From CAYUMU01 sp964445985 (lineage in GTDB: Bacteria; Planctomycetota; Planctomycetia; Pirellulales; S012-138): a stretch of 64,000 nucleotides of DNA. Of this stretch, positions 32,309 to 41,520 are shown piece after piece. How positions within the stretch are numbered: position 1 is the stretch's first letter; every line of letters starts with the position of its first letter. Both the position numbers and the translations under genes were made by a program. The DNA lies in the NCBI GenBank assembly GCA_964445985.1, contig CAYUMU010000005.1, positions 62,001-126,000 of the forward strand. The letters are read 5' to 3'. The notes under the pieces are model-generated. The model had not been told where the DNA came from, ran no database searches, and saw only the letters and a list, made by a program, of their open reading frames with translations.

Positions 32309-35300
32309 TTAGTTTTCCCACGGCTCGCTGGTGAGCGTGAGCTTGATGCTCGAAGCGTTGGTGCGGATTTCCACCGACTTGCCGCCGGGGTTGGGAATTT
32401 GCTCCACTCGACTGATGCTGCCCGCCAGTTCTTCTTGATGCACGATGCGGCCGGTTCGTTTATCTAAACAGACCAGAGGGCTGTACTGCCGCGTGATGCG
32501 GTTCCCATTCTGCTCGTACACGCGCGAAGCCAGCACGGCGATCGGCGAATCGGCAGGCTGGGTGATGTCGAATGAAAGTTGCAACGGTAGCGGGGTTTTC
32601 CACAACCGCTTGCCCGAGAAGCGGTCGAACCCGTAGGCATTGCCGCCGACCAGCGGGCAGAAGTAACCGCCCGGGACCGGATTCACATTGCCCTGGATGG
32701 CCTGGGGCGAGTTGGCGAACAGCAGGTAGTGGTCGCTGCCGCGAACCACGAACATTTCGGTGAGATTGGGTTCGGGGTCGATTTGCTCATCGACCCGCGG
32801 CCGGCCATCGTGCAACGACAACAGGGCGAATCGCCCCACGGGGTCGAGCACGGCGATTTCATCGGTGGAGATCATCCAGTACTTGGCCGCCGCGGAAAAA
32901 GTGTGCTGCCACAGTTGCCGCCCCTGCCAAACATCGTCGAGCGTGAGGCGCGAGCCCTGTTGGTCTTGAACCCAGGTGAGCAGGTTGCGACCGACCGATC
33001 CAATCCGCACATCGCCGGCGGGCGCCTTGGCCTGCCCTAGTTCGCGACCATCAAAGGCGCGAAGGATCCGCGCTTCGCCGGCATCGGGCGGCAGGATCAG
33101 GATGACTTCGCCGTCGCCCACGATTTCGCTGTCAGTCTTCAGATCGAAGCGTTTCCAAAGCGGGCGTCCGGTGAGAGGATCCACGGCATACAGGGTTTGC
33201 ATTTTGTGGTAACACACGACCGTGGGGGTGACCGCATCGAGCTCGGCCGTTTCGCCGTTGTAAGGATCGATGGCCTGCAGGCGGGGGAATCGGCCTGGGC
33301 GTTGCTGGAGCCATTGGCTGAAGCCTTGCATGGGGGAATCGCCGGGAAGCTTGGCCTCGAGATTGGCGCGCCACAGCAGGCGGGCGCCTTCGTTCTCGCC
33401 CTCTTTGCCGGAGAAGGCCATGTCGATGGCAAAGAACTCGTCGCCGCGATGGACAATCGCGAGATGCCCTGCCGTGCGAATTCGCAGCAGTCCCGCGTTG
33501 TAAGAGCGGGTGGAGTTCTCGGTGGTGGGCAATTGGAATCGCCAGCGCACGTTGCCCTGACTGTCTTGCGCCAGGATTCGCTGATTGGCGCCGTTCTGTT
33601 CGCCCTCCAAGCGTAGATCGCCCTGCGGCACGCCTTGCGCCGTGTCGATCTCCAGCGGCACGGCCCGCTGGTAGCTCGTGACCCGGTTACTGCCCTTGGT
33701 GACATCGACCCGGCCGGATGGCCAGAAATCTTCTCGATGCAGGAGCCTGCTCACCGGCAGGTTGGTGGGAAGTTCCGCGAGGATTTGCGTGCCTGTCTTG
33801 CCGTTCTGACACACAACCGTCGCAAACTGGCTCCCTAATCGGCGGTAGAGAGAAGCGGCCGCGTCGGGCCGCTCGGTCGCCGTGTGCATTTGGGCCAATT
33901 GGGCCACGGCCGAGCCCGCTATGCTGGAATCGGGCGATGCCGCGAGTTGCAGCAAATGATTCTCACGCGGCAGCACCTCCTTGGCATCGAGCCGCGCGAC
34001 CAATTCTTGACGGATCGCGGTGGCCGACGGATGCCAGCCGAAGCAGTCCAGGTAGCGCTCCAGGGCCGCCGTGCCTGATTTCGCGAACGCGGCTTTTTGG
34101 GCCTCGGCCAGCGTGCGTTCCAACTCGGGCCGCGCATCGGCAGCCGCGCGGGCAAAGACGTCGGCCATGCGGCCGGCCAGCCAGCGGTCGCGGCGGTTGA
34201 CAAGGTCGCCGTTGGTCACATCCGCGTTTTCCGCGCCGGCAATTCGGGTCATTTGCAGCAAGGCGTCAAAGGCCGGGAGCGATTCGCCGCGACGAGCAAG
34301 TTGCGCCGCCGTGGCTTGCAGGCGAGCTTGCTGTTCGTCCGCCGATTGAAACAAACCGGCGTGCTCCGTGGCCAGCGGGCGGAAGGTTGCAAAATCCGCG
34401 GCCAGGCCAGCCACGATGGTTGCGCAAATGCGTTGCCTGAGCGCGTCGTCTGGCTGGCGCTGGTAGTGTTCGAGCAGCAGATCCAAGGCGGGCCGATGGG
34501 CGCCCGAAAACAACAATAGCTCGGCATGGTCAATCGCATGCCGCGCGACCCGAGGCTGCTCGGCGACTCGGGCCGCCGTTTCGGCCAGGGCCACCTGAAT
34601 TTGATCGTAGGCTTCGATCCGATCGACAGCTTGGGAAACAATGCGATCGCCGCAGCTGATCAAATTGCCGGGCCGGCTGCCGGTCAGGGATCGGGTGAGC
34701 TGGGGCATTCTTCCCAACGCCAGATCCACCACCGCTACCTCGCCCGTATTGAGCGGCAAATAGTAATTGCCGCCGCTGGCGAAACCTCGCCCGGCCGGCG
34801 AACCACCCGCCGGCAAAGGCACGGCCGGCCAATTATCGGCGCCGGTTTCGAGGGCCAGGCTGCGAACGGAACTGCGGCCGGCGAGCAACAGCCGCCCCTC
34901 TTGCACGGTGGCCAGGAATTGCGAATCGAGCCGCGGGGCCTCCCAGTAAAGTCGCCCGCTTTGCAGGTCCAGGCAGTAAACCGCATCGCGTCCTTGCGGA
35001 GTCAGCAACGCCCTGCCGGCGGACAAGCTCACGCACGTATCGACCCAGCGGCGCTGGCGATGGTCCACCTGGTTGACGTTTTGCCGCATGCCTCCAAAGA
35101 TGGCATGGCGGGGTGAGGAAACGTGCTCGGGCTGAAATGTCCAACGGACTTCGCCGGTTCCCAGGTCCACGGCCACGAACTTGTCGCCCGCAACGGGGCA
35201 AACCAGGATGCCGTCGGCGTAGGAGGGGCTCGCTCCGCTCATGCGGCGAGCCTCGCGGCGGGGCATCAATCCATTGTAAATTTGCACGCGGGCGTAAGGA

Positions 35301-38275
35301 TCGCTGTCGAGCGTATTCAGCAATTGCCGGCGGCGGAGTCGCCCGTTGCGTCGATCGAGCACCAGCAGATAAATCCGCTGATCGACCTCGCCCACCACGT
35401 ACAAGCTGTCGGCCAAGGGAAGCGGCGGGCCAAGGAAATACGTGCCAGCCAGCGGCAGCCCGAGGGCGCCCTTGGGTCCGCCGATTTCCCAGACCAGTTT
35501 GCCGGTTTCGACGTGGTAGGCGGTGAGTCGGCTGTAGTCGCGGGGCCAGCCGGGATCGAGCCGGCGGCTGCCGTCGGGCCCCACCATAATGCGTTGATTG
35601 AGCAGTCCGTAGGTGAAGCCAACATCTTCCACGCCAAACACGTGCTCCCCATCGCTGCTCATGGTTCCATAGGTAAGATCACCCCAGCCGCGTTCGTCGA
35701 GACCGGTTAGCAGCGCTTGCGAGTTGGCGGTGAGCGAGCCCTTTTCGCCGATGAGCAGTTGTTTGACGCCATCGTCGAACGCCGCATGCCAAAGGGTCTG
35801 GCCGCTGGCAACGTCGATGGCCAGCAGCCCGCTAACGGTGCGGGCAAGCAAACGATTGCCTACCGCCAACGGTTGGGCCGTGGGGATGGCGCCAAAATGA
35901 TGTTCCCGGTAAAGCTGTTGGAGTGACTTGGTTGCGGCTTGAATCGGTTCTCCCTCGGCCGTGGCGACCGACCAGCGGGCGCGCAGCCAGGGCAGACCGC
36001 CGGGGCTGGGGCGACCGCTGCGGCGGGCATCGCCCCGCACCAGCAACCAGTCGCTGGAATGTTCTTCCGGCGCCACTCGTCCGTCGGCAAACCGCCGCAG
36101 CAGGCCTGCCATTTCGACCGGCAGGCCAGCCAACTCCAGATCGCGGCGCTGGGCGTCGGTGAGCGATGTCAAACGCGAGCGGGCTTCTTGAAACATGCCG
36201 GCCTGGAGCCAACTGAGCGCGTGGTGCCAGGCGGTTGCCGAATCGAAGGGCGGGGCGGCCCAATTCTGTTGAAGCCGCTCCAGGGTAATGGCGGCGGACA
36301 GCGGCCGACTGCAATCCAGCAGGTGACGGGCCCAAACAAGCGACGCCTCGGCCCCAGCCTGCGTGAAGCGGTAGCGGCGAATGACATGCTGCACCGCCTC
36401 GAGGTCGCCGAGGCCGAGTGCACGATCGAGTTCTTTGCGGGCCACGGGGCCGAATCGCAGTTCGTACGACTCGCGGGCCACCGCGGGCAATTCGGACAGC
36501 GTGCGCTCGGCTTCTGCCCTGAGACTTTGATAAAGCGGCACGTCGAGCGTGGGCCGAATCAGCCCTCCCTGTTCGGCGCCCAACACATGATCGAGCAGCA
36601 GCAAGGCGTTGGGGTAATTTTCGGACTCGAGAAGCTGCTGCGCCTTGGCCAGGTAGGTTGCCAATTCTCGGTCGGCGAGCGCTTCCTCATCATTGGCCGC
36701 CACGGCATCGCTGGCCGGAACGACCTGCACAAATGCCATGGCCGCCAAGGGCAGTGCGGCCGCTTTTGCCTGAACTGCGTTGGCGGCGGCCGGTTTGATC
36801 CGCGCAGGGTTGGGGGGCGCGGCTTTGATGGGCGCAGGGTTAGCCGGCACACGGTTGGCCGGCGCTGCCTGGGGTTGGGCGGGAGCCGGGATGACGCCAT
36901 TGCCTGGGGCGGGTTGCGGAACGGGTTGTTGGGGAGCTGGCGGATGTTGGGGCGCTGGTTTCTGCTGGCCGACCACGTCGGCAGGATTGCCACCTTGGTC
37001 GTCGCTGGTGCGGGCACTGGGCGTGGCGCCAGCCCCGGGTTGGGCGAGTACCTCGGGATGGTCTTTCAGCCAATCCTTCATCTTCTGAATGGCGGCGTCG
37101 CGATTGGACTCTTCGCTGAAGCCGAGCGTGCCGGTGTTGAACAGCGTGTTGGGGTCATTGCGAACCTGGTCCATGTCGTAATCTTTGAGCGACTGGTTGG
37201 TCATATGCACCAGCACGGCGACTGCCACGTCGCGCAGTTCGATGCGGTACGTGGTCCGTTTGCCGTTCACCACCGTGGTGCGACTGGAACAAACCGTGGC
37301 GTCGCTCAGCAACTTGGCCACCTGCTCGGCATGATGCGGCCGACCTAATTTGCCCACGGCCAGCAGGGCGAACATTCGCATGTAAGACGAGATGTTTTTT
37401 TGCTCCATAATCCGCAGCGCGGGCGAGAGCCCTTGCTCAATATCGTGCTGCATGGCCAATCGCAGCGTTTGATAGGCGAGATTATTGCTGGGCGTTTCAG
37501 AAATCCACGCGCCGAGCAACTGCCGAGCCTGGCCCTGATGGTTTCCGCCCTTGAGAGCCGTCTGGAAACTCGACTGGTTCACAAAGTTGAAAACCATCGA
37601 CTGAGTTTGCTCGGGCAACTTGAGCTGGGGATCGGCCGAAACGAACAACAACGCGGCCACGGTTCCCAGCGAAGGTTGTTGGCGGAGCGTGGCGTTGGGC
37701 ACGCGCGAGATTTGCAACGACTGCTGACAGCGCAGCAATATGGCATCGGCGGCGAGTGAACCGCCCGCGGCGGCGCTTTCGAGCAAGCCGGCTTCCGCCT
37801 TGTGCATCTGCACGAACAGGGACCTCGCGTGCGTGTCTTCCCCCACCAAGGTTCGATAGCGCGACCAGCCGGAGAGTTCGGCCTGACTGCCGGTTTTGCC
37901 GGTTTCGAATGCCCGCAGGCGCGCCTGGTAATCGGCGTCGAGGATGTCGGCCAGACAGCGTCGGGCGCGGAGGCGAATCTCGGGGTCGTCGTCGCGCAGC
38001 GCGGCCACCAGCGCTGGTTTGGCGGGCAAACCCATCTCGCGAATCTTGCGAGTGGCCTCCTCGCGAACGCCAAAGTCGCGATGCCCTAACTCCTGCACCC
38101 AGGTGGCCAATTCGGCGGGCGCCGCGGCGGTGGGCTGTTCGGCGTCGGCGGGCGGGGCGGCGCTGGCCGAGGGGGCGATGGCCGAGGGGGCGCCGAGACT
38201 GCCGGTCAAGGAAAACAGCAGCGCGAGGGCAAACGCCCGAGCCAGGGCCGGATGTGCCAGCAGGGATTTTGGCAT
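32309..38275 (-). CDS. Giant exported HEAT-repeat / PQQ beta-propeller protein
   Basis: 1,988 residues from the ATG at 38275 (2,013 from 38350). Signal peptide (LARAFALALLFSLTGSLG) then HEAT repeats from about residue 55 (HRDFGVREEATRKIREMGLP, ALVAALRDDDPEIRLRARRC) to about 390. A long Pro/Ala/Gln linker (about 400-530, PAPQQPVPQPAPGNG) precedes a TPR-like segment (LAKAQQLLESENYPNALLLL). A first BamB-like propeller is at about 770-1200 (LLAIDVASGQTLWHA, VAVDLGTGEVRWTF, VYCLDLQSGRLYWEA); a helical stretch follows, then a second propeller at about 1500-1970 (LYAVDPLTGRPLWKRFD, YGFDRFSGKRLWKTPL). No catalytic motif seen. Probably a large envelope scaffold; function unknown. Confidence 0.8.
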   Translation of the reverse strand: MPKSLLAHPALARAFALALLFSLTGSLGAPSAIAPSASAAPPADAEQPTAAAPAELATWVQELGHRDFGVREEATRKIREMGLPAKPALVAALRDDDPEIRLRARRCLADILDADYQARLRAFETGKTGSQAELSGWSRYRTLVGEDTHARSLFVQMHKAEAGLLESAAAGGSLAADAILLRCQQSLQISRVPNATLRQQPSLGTVAALLFVSADPQLKLPEQTQSMVFNFVNQSSFQTALKGGNHQGQARQLLGAWISETPSNNLAYQTLRLAMQHDIEQGLSPALRIMEQKNISSYMRMFALLAVGKLGRPHHAEQVAKLLSDATVCSSRTTVVNGKRTTYRIELRDVAVAVLVHMTNQSLKDYDMDQVRNDPNTLFNTGTLGFSEESNRDAAIQKMKDWLKDHPEVLAQPGAGATPSARTSDDQGGNPADVVGQQKPAPQHPPAPQQPVPQPAPGNGVIPAPAQPQAAPANRVPANPAPIKAAPPNPARIKPAAANAVQAKAAALPLAAMAFVQVVPASDAVAANDEEALADRELATYLAKAQQLLESENYPNALLLLDHVLGAEQGGLIRPTLDVPLYQSLRAEAERTLSELPAVARESYELRFGPVARKELDRALGLGDLEAVQHVIRRYRFTQAGAEASLVWARHLLDCSRPLSAAITLERLQQNWAAPPFDSATAWHHALSWLQAGMFQEARSRLTSLTDAQRRDLELAGLPVEMAGLLRRFADGRVAPEEHSSDWLLVRGDARRSGRPSPGGLPWLRARWSVATAEGEPIQAATKSLQQLYREHHFGAIPTAQPLAVGNRLLARTVSGLLAIDVASGQTLWHAAFDDGVKQLLIGEKGSLTANSQALLTGLDERGWGDLTYGTMSSDGEHVFGVEDVGFTYGLLNQRIMVGPDGSRRLDPGWPRDYSRLTAYHVETGKLVWEIGGPKGALGLPLAGTYFLGPPLPLADSLYVVGEVDQRIYLLVLDRRNGRLRRRQLLNTLDSDPYARVQIYNGLMPRREARRMSGASPSYADGILVCPVAGDKFVAVDLGTGEVRWTFQPEHVSSPRHAIFGGMRQNVNQVDHRQRRWVDTCVSLSAGRALLTPQGRDAVYCLDLQSGRLYWEAPRLDSQFLATVQEGRLLLAGRSSVRSLALETGADNWPAVPLPAGGSPAGRGFASGGNYYLPLNTGEVAVVDLALGRMPQLTRSLTGSRPGNLISCGDRIVSQAVDRIEAYDQIQVALAETAARVAEQPRVARHAIDHAELLLFSGAHRPALDLLLEHYQRQPDDALRQRICATIVAGLAADFATFRPLATEHAGLFQSADEQQARLQATAAQLARRGESLPAFDALLQMTRIAGAENADVTNGDLVNRRDRWLAGRMADVFARAAADARPELERTLAEAQKAAFAKSGTAALERYLDCFGWHPSATAIRQELVARLDAKEVLPRENHLLQLAASPDSSIAGSAVAQLAQMHTATERPDAAASLYRRLGSQFATVVCQNGKTGTQILAELPTNLPVSRLLHREDFWPSGRVDVTKGSNRVTSYQRAVPLEIDTAQGVPQGDLRLEGEQNGANQRILAQDSQGNVRWRFQLPTTENSTRSYNAGLLRIRTAGHLAIVHRGDEFFAIDMAFSGKEGENEGARLLWRANLEAKLPGDSPMQGFSQWLQQRPGRFPRLQAIDPYNGETAELDAVTPTVVCYHKMQTLYAVDPLTGRPLWKRFDLKTDSEIVGDGEVILILPPDAGEARILRAFDGRELGQAKAPAGDVRIGSVGRNLLTWVQDQQGSRLTLDDVWQGRQLWQHTFSAAAKYWMISTDEIAVLDPVGRFALLSLHDGRPRVDEQIDPEPNLTEMFVVRGSDHYLLFANSPQAIQGNVNPVPGGYFCPLVGGNAYGFDRFSGKRLWKTPLPLQLSFDITQPADSPIAVLASRVYEQNGNRITRQYSPLVCLDKRTGRIVHQEELAGSISRVEQIPNPGGKSVEIRTNASSIKLTLTSEPWEN

Positions 38276-38610
38276 GGTTGGGGGTGGGGTCGGTTGGCTT
38301 GTGAAAACACTGGGCGGTAAGGTGGGGACAGGCGAGTTTCGATGACGCATGGGAACCCTTTACCGTATAACCGCTCGTGCCCAATGAAGTGCGTGCCGGC
38401 GCCCGCTGCCAGAAAAGGCGACGGGGTGTTTGCCCCACCCCCCCCCAGTATTTCATACTCCGCGCCCCAAGCCAACCAGCTAGGGGCAATTAGGGGCCGC
38501 CAGCCACGAAAGTTTTTGAAGAAACGACCACCGCGCCCCACGGGGGGCAGTCGCCAAACATCGCCAAAACCTGGCCCCCCGCCCGCCACGAACCAAGGAA
38601 GCAATTCTCC
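38276..38610. other. Divergent intergenic region
   Basis: About 335 bases between the giant gene and the CMD-family gene; holds both promoters. A run of ten C (38438-38447) is conspicuous. No gene seen. Confidence 0.4.
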
Positions 38611-39033
38611 ATGAGCGCTCCGTCCCGTCCCGCGAATGTTCGCCTGGTGCCTGAAAGCGAGGCGACCGGGCTGGTCAAACAGGTTTACGACGACATTCGG
38701 GCGACGAAGAACATCGACTTTGTGCCCAATTTCTGGCAAGCCCTGGCGAGTCATCCGCCCCTGCTGGAGCAAACCTGGCTCCGGCTCAAAGCGGCCATGG
38801 CCCCCGGCAAGCTCGACTCGCTCACCAAAGAGATGATTGCCCTGGCGGTTTCGGCAACCAATGGCTGCGAATACTGCGTGAACTCGCATACCGCCGCCGT
38901 GCGCAAACTGGGGCTCGATGACGAAGGCCTGGGCGAATTGATGGCCGTGGTGGCGACCTTCAATGCCACCAACGCCTTGGCCGAAGGCTATCGGATTGCC
39001 CCCGACGTGTTTCCGCCTGTCGAGGGGGAGTGA
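38611..39033 (+). CDS. Carboxymuconolactone decarboxylase (AhpD-like) family protein
   Basis: 140 residues. The CMD domain has LTKEMIALAVSATNGCEYCV with the E-x(11)-C-x2-C-x3-H pattern ending in CEYCVNSH, the redox-active cysteine and proton-relay histidine of AhpD-like peroxidase-linked proteins. LVKQVYDDIRATKNIDFVPN near residues 20-40 matches the peroxidase-related subgroup. Such proteins act as alkylhydroperoxidases or disulfide reductants. AAGGAAG lies ten bases upstream of the ATG. It stands alone, followed by an exported SMP-30-like gene. Confidence 0.88.
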   Translation: MSAPSRPANVRLVPESEATGLVKQVYDDIRATKNIDFVPNFWQALASHPPLLEQTWLRLKAAMAPGKLDSLTKEMIALAVSATNGCEYCVNSHTAAVRKLGLDDEGLGELMAVVATFNATNALAEGYRIAPDVFPPVEGE

Positions 39034-39172
39034 ATATCGCGAAGATTGCCCCGCGGAGTTTGCATTGCTTCGCTCCGGAAGACAAACTGGTGCGGCCTTG
39101 GCCACGGGCAACCGCACGGAACGAAATTCGCCTCCGATTATTGCCTCTTTGAGTCACCAGCAGGAGTCATGC

Positions 39173-40096
39173 ATGTTCGCGACCGTTTGGCATTCGCTAC
39201 GTTGGGCGCTGCTGGGCTGCAGCAGCTTGGTCGGTTTCTTGGGAGCTTCGCAACTAGCTGCCGAAGAGCTTTACCAGGCCACGCAATTCACCGAACCCAA
39301 GGTATTCACGGCCGGCATTGAAGGCCCCGCCTGCGACGCCGCCGGAAACCTGTATGCCGTGAGTTTCGGCGACCGCAACACCATCGGTCGGGTAACGCCC
39401 GATGGCAAGGCCGAAGCCTTCGTGAAACTGGAAGGCCAGAGCGCTGGGAACGGCATCTGCTTCGATCGCGCCGGAACGATGTACGTGGCCGACTACGTGG
39501 GGCACAACATCCTCCGCATCGACCCGGCCAGCAAACAGGTCACCGTGCTGGCCCACGAAGCAACCATGAACCAACCCAACGATCTAGCCATTGCCCCCGA
39601 TGGAACCCTTTACGCCAGCGATCCCAACTGGGGCAAAGATACCGGGCAAATCTGGAAGATCGATGCCCAGGGGAAGATCACCCGCGTGGCCGAGAACATG
39701 GGCACGACCAACGGCATTGAAGTCAGCCCCGACGGCAAAAAGCTATATGTCAACGAGAGCGTGCAGCGGAACGTATGGGTGTTCGACATCGCGGCAGATG
39801 GTTCGCTGGCCAATCAACAATTGCTCAAGCAGTTCGAAGACCATGGCTTCGACGGCATGCGGTGCGATGTCGATGGCAACCTGTACATCACGCGCTACGG
39901 CAAAGGGACCGTGGCCGTGCTTTCACCCCAAGGCAAAGTCCTTCGCGAGATCGACGTGCTCGGAGCTCGGCCCAGCAACATTTGCTTTGGAGGACCCGAT
40001 GGCAAGACCGTGTATGTGACCGAAGTGGAACACGAGCGGGTGGTCAAGTTTCGCGTTGAAACGCCCGGCCTGGCCTGGCAGCGGTGGCAGAAGTAG
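39173..40096 (+). CDS. Exported SMP-30/gluconolactonase-like propeller protein
   Basis: 307 residues. Signal peptide (SLRWALLGCSSLVGFLGAS, cleavage near LAAEE). The SMP-30/gluconolactonase six-bladed propeller follows: EGPACDAAGNLYAVSFGDR (metal-binding Glu at the domain start), GICFDRAGTMYVADYVGHNI, MNQPNDLAIAPDGTLYASDP (Asn and Asp metal ligands), NGIEVSPDGKKLYVNESVQR, and FDGMRCDVDGNLYITRYGKG. Family members hydrolyse sugar lactones or are calcium-dependent esterases. GGAG seven bases before the ATG and the signal peptide decide the start. Probably periplasmic; substrate unknown. Confidence 0.88.
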   Translation: MFATVWHSLRWALLGCSSLVGFLGASQLAAEELYQATQFTEPKVFTAGIEGPACDAAGNLYAVSFGDRNTIGRVTPDGKAEAFVKLEGQSAGNGICFDRAGTMYVADYVGHNILRIDPASKQVTVLAHEATMNQPNDLAIAPDGTLYASDPNWGKDTGQIWKIDAQGKITRVAENMGTTNGIEVSPDGKKLYVNESVQRNVWVFDIAADGSLANQQLLKQFEDHGFDGMRCDVDGNLYITRYGKGTVAVLSPQGKVLREIDVLGARPSNICFGGPDGKTVYVTEVEHERVVKFRVETPGLAWQRWQK

Positions 40097-40218
40097 CCCG
40101 GTATCATTCAAGCCTCTCAGGGCGTGCATATAATCCGAAACGCTAGAATTGGTGAGACCGATCGCGTTAGTGAACCGATGACTATCAAAGCATTGGTAAC
40201 ACCAAGAGGAGAAGAATA

Positions 40219-41274
40219 TTGGCGATTTACGGCATTTGGAATAACAAAGGCGGGGTGGGAAAGAGCTACTTAACATTCCAAGTGGCGTGTGAGTACGCTC
40301 GAACCCATCCCAATCAAAAGGTGCTTGTGATCGACCTGTGTCCCCAAGCAGACTCGTCTAGCATTCTCCTAGGCGGAATGGAGCGAGGTGAACAGTCGCT
40401 GGAAGCCATTAGCAACGCTACACCGAGAAGGACGATCGCTGGCTATATTCGTGAGCGAATCACGAGTCCCTATCAGGATCCGTATATCGGGGCAAGTTAC
40501 CTCCATCAGGTCCACCAATACAATTCGTCAGTGCCCAAAAACCTGCATCTCGTAGTGGGAGACTACGAACTGGAGTTGCTCGCGTCGCGTGTCCGTACCG
40601 CAACCTCGCCCGGACCAGACGACGCTTGGGCTCGCGTTCATCAGTGGATCCTGAACCTCATTAACGATGTTCGGCAAAGCTGGAATCTCGATCGGATTAC
40701 GGTCTTCATCGACTGCAATCCAAGTTTTGGCATTTATACGGAATTGGGGCTTGCCGCCGCGGAGCGGTTAATCATCCCATTCACGGCGGATGGCTCGTCC
40801 AAACGAGCGGTGCGGACGCTTTTGGCGTTATTGTACGGAACGACGAGACATCTTGGAGGCGAGCGTTCGGAGTTTGTGAGGAACGCTGAACGCTTCAATC
40901 TCCGTGTACCCCGGATTTATTGCTACGTTGGAAATCGGCTGACTCAATATAGAACTTCAGCTTCCGCTTTTAGAACCGTGGTCAATGCGATTGGGGATGA
41001 AATATGGGCGATTTGGCGATCTGATCCAGGTTCATTTCATGTTCACCCCGCGGGAAGTCCCGCGCCGACCACGCGAACTGCGTTTCGACAAATGTTTCAA
41101 GTCGAGGTCGTGGACGCAAACACCGCGTCGGTCGTTTCGGGCGCATTGGGCATACCACTGGTAAATCTCTCCGCCGGTCAGCATCAGTTCGCAGGCAGGT
41201 CGCATACGGTGAACCAGTCTCAACTCGACAATCAGCAGCCAAACATTCAAACTCTCGTTCAACTGATCGAGTGA
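40219..41274 (+). CDS. Orphan ParA/MinD-superfamily ATPase
   Basis: 351 residues starting at TTG (40219) with AAGAGGAG nine bases upstream and no ATG nearby in frame. The deviant Walker A is WNNKGGVGKSYLTFQVACEY (Lys11 and Lys17), the Walker A' region is VLVIDLCPQADSSSILLGG, and the Walker B-like segment is ITVFIDCNPSFGIYTELGLA. Residues about 200-300 follow the ParA fold (LIIPFTADGSSKRAVRTLLA); the last about 60 residues (PLVNLSAGQHQFAGRSHTVN) are variable. There is no ParB, repA or parS-like repeat next to it. Its codon usage and lower GC (about 50-53%) differ from the flanking pyrD and SMP-30 genes, suggesting transfer. Possible roles: plasmid relic, positioning, or defence; not decidable here. 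Confidence 0.8.
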   Translation: MAIYGIWNNKGGVGKSYLTFQVACEYARTHPNQKVLVIDLCPQADSSSILLGGMERGEQSLEAISNATPRRTIAGYIRERITSPYQDPYIGASYLHQVHQYNSSVPKNLHLVVGDYELELLASRVRTATSPGPDDAWARVHQWILNLINDVRQSWNLDRITVFIDCNPSFGIYTELGLAAAERLIIPFTADGSSKRAVRTLLALLYGTTRHLGGERSEFVRNAERFNLRVPRIYCYVGNRLTQYRTSASAFRTVVNAIGDEIWAIWRSDPGSFHVHPAGSPAPTTRTAFRQMFQVEVVDANTASVVSGALGIPLVNLSAGQHQFAGRSHTVNQSQLDNQQPNIQTLVQLIE

Positions 41275-41520
41275 TGGCGGGATTCAGCAATCAAAGTATC
41301 CGAAGGCACGAATGCGTATCACCAAATACCGGGATGTGGCAGGGAATGATACCGGTAGGAACGGCACGGGATCGCACGGCGGGAGGCCGTGGGTTTAGCC
41401 ACGGAGACGGGTGGGCTCGTTGCCCGATTCTCACTCGGGGGCTACACTTCGCGTTCAGGTTTGGCTGGCCCTCGGGCGAACCATTTTTGCCCCCTCCGCT
41501 TCTCAAAGGCTGATTGCTCC

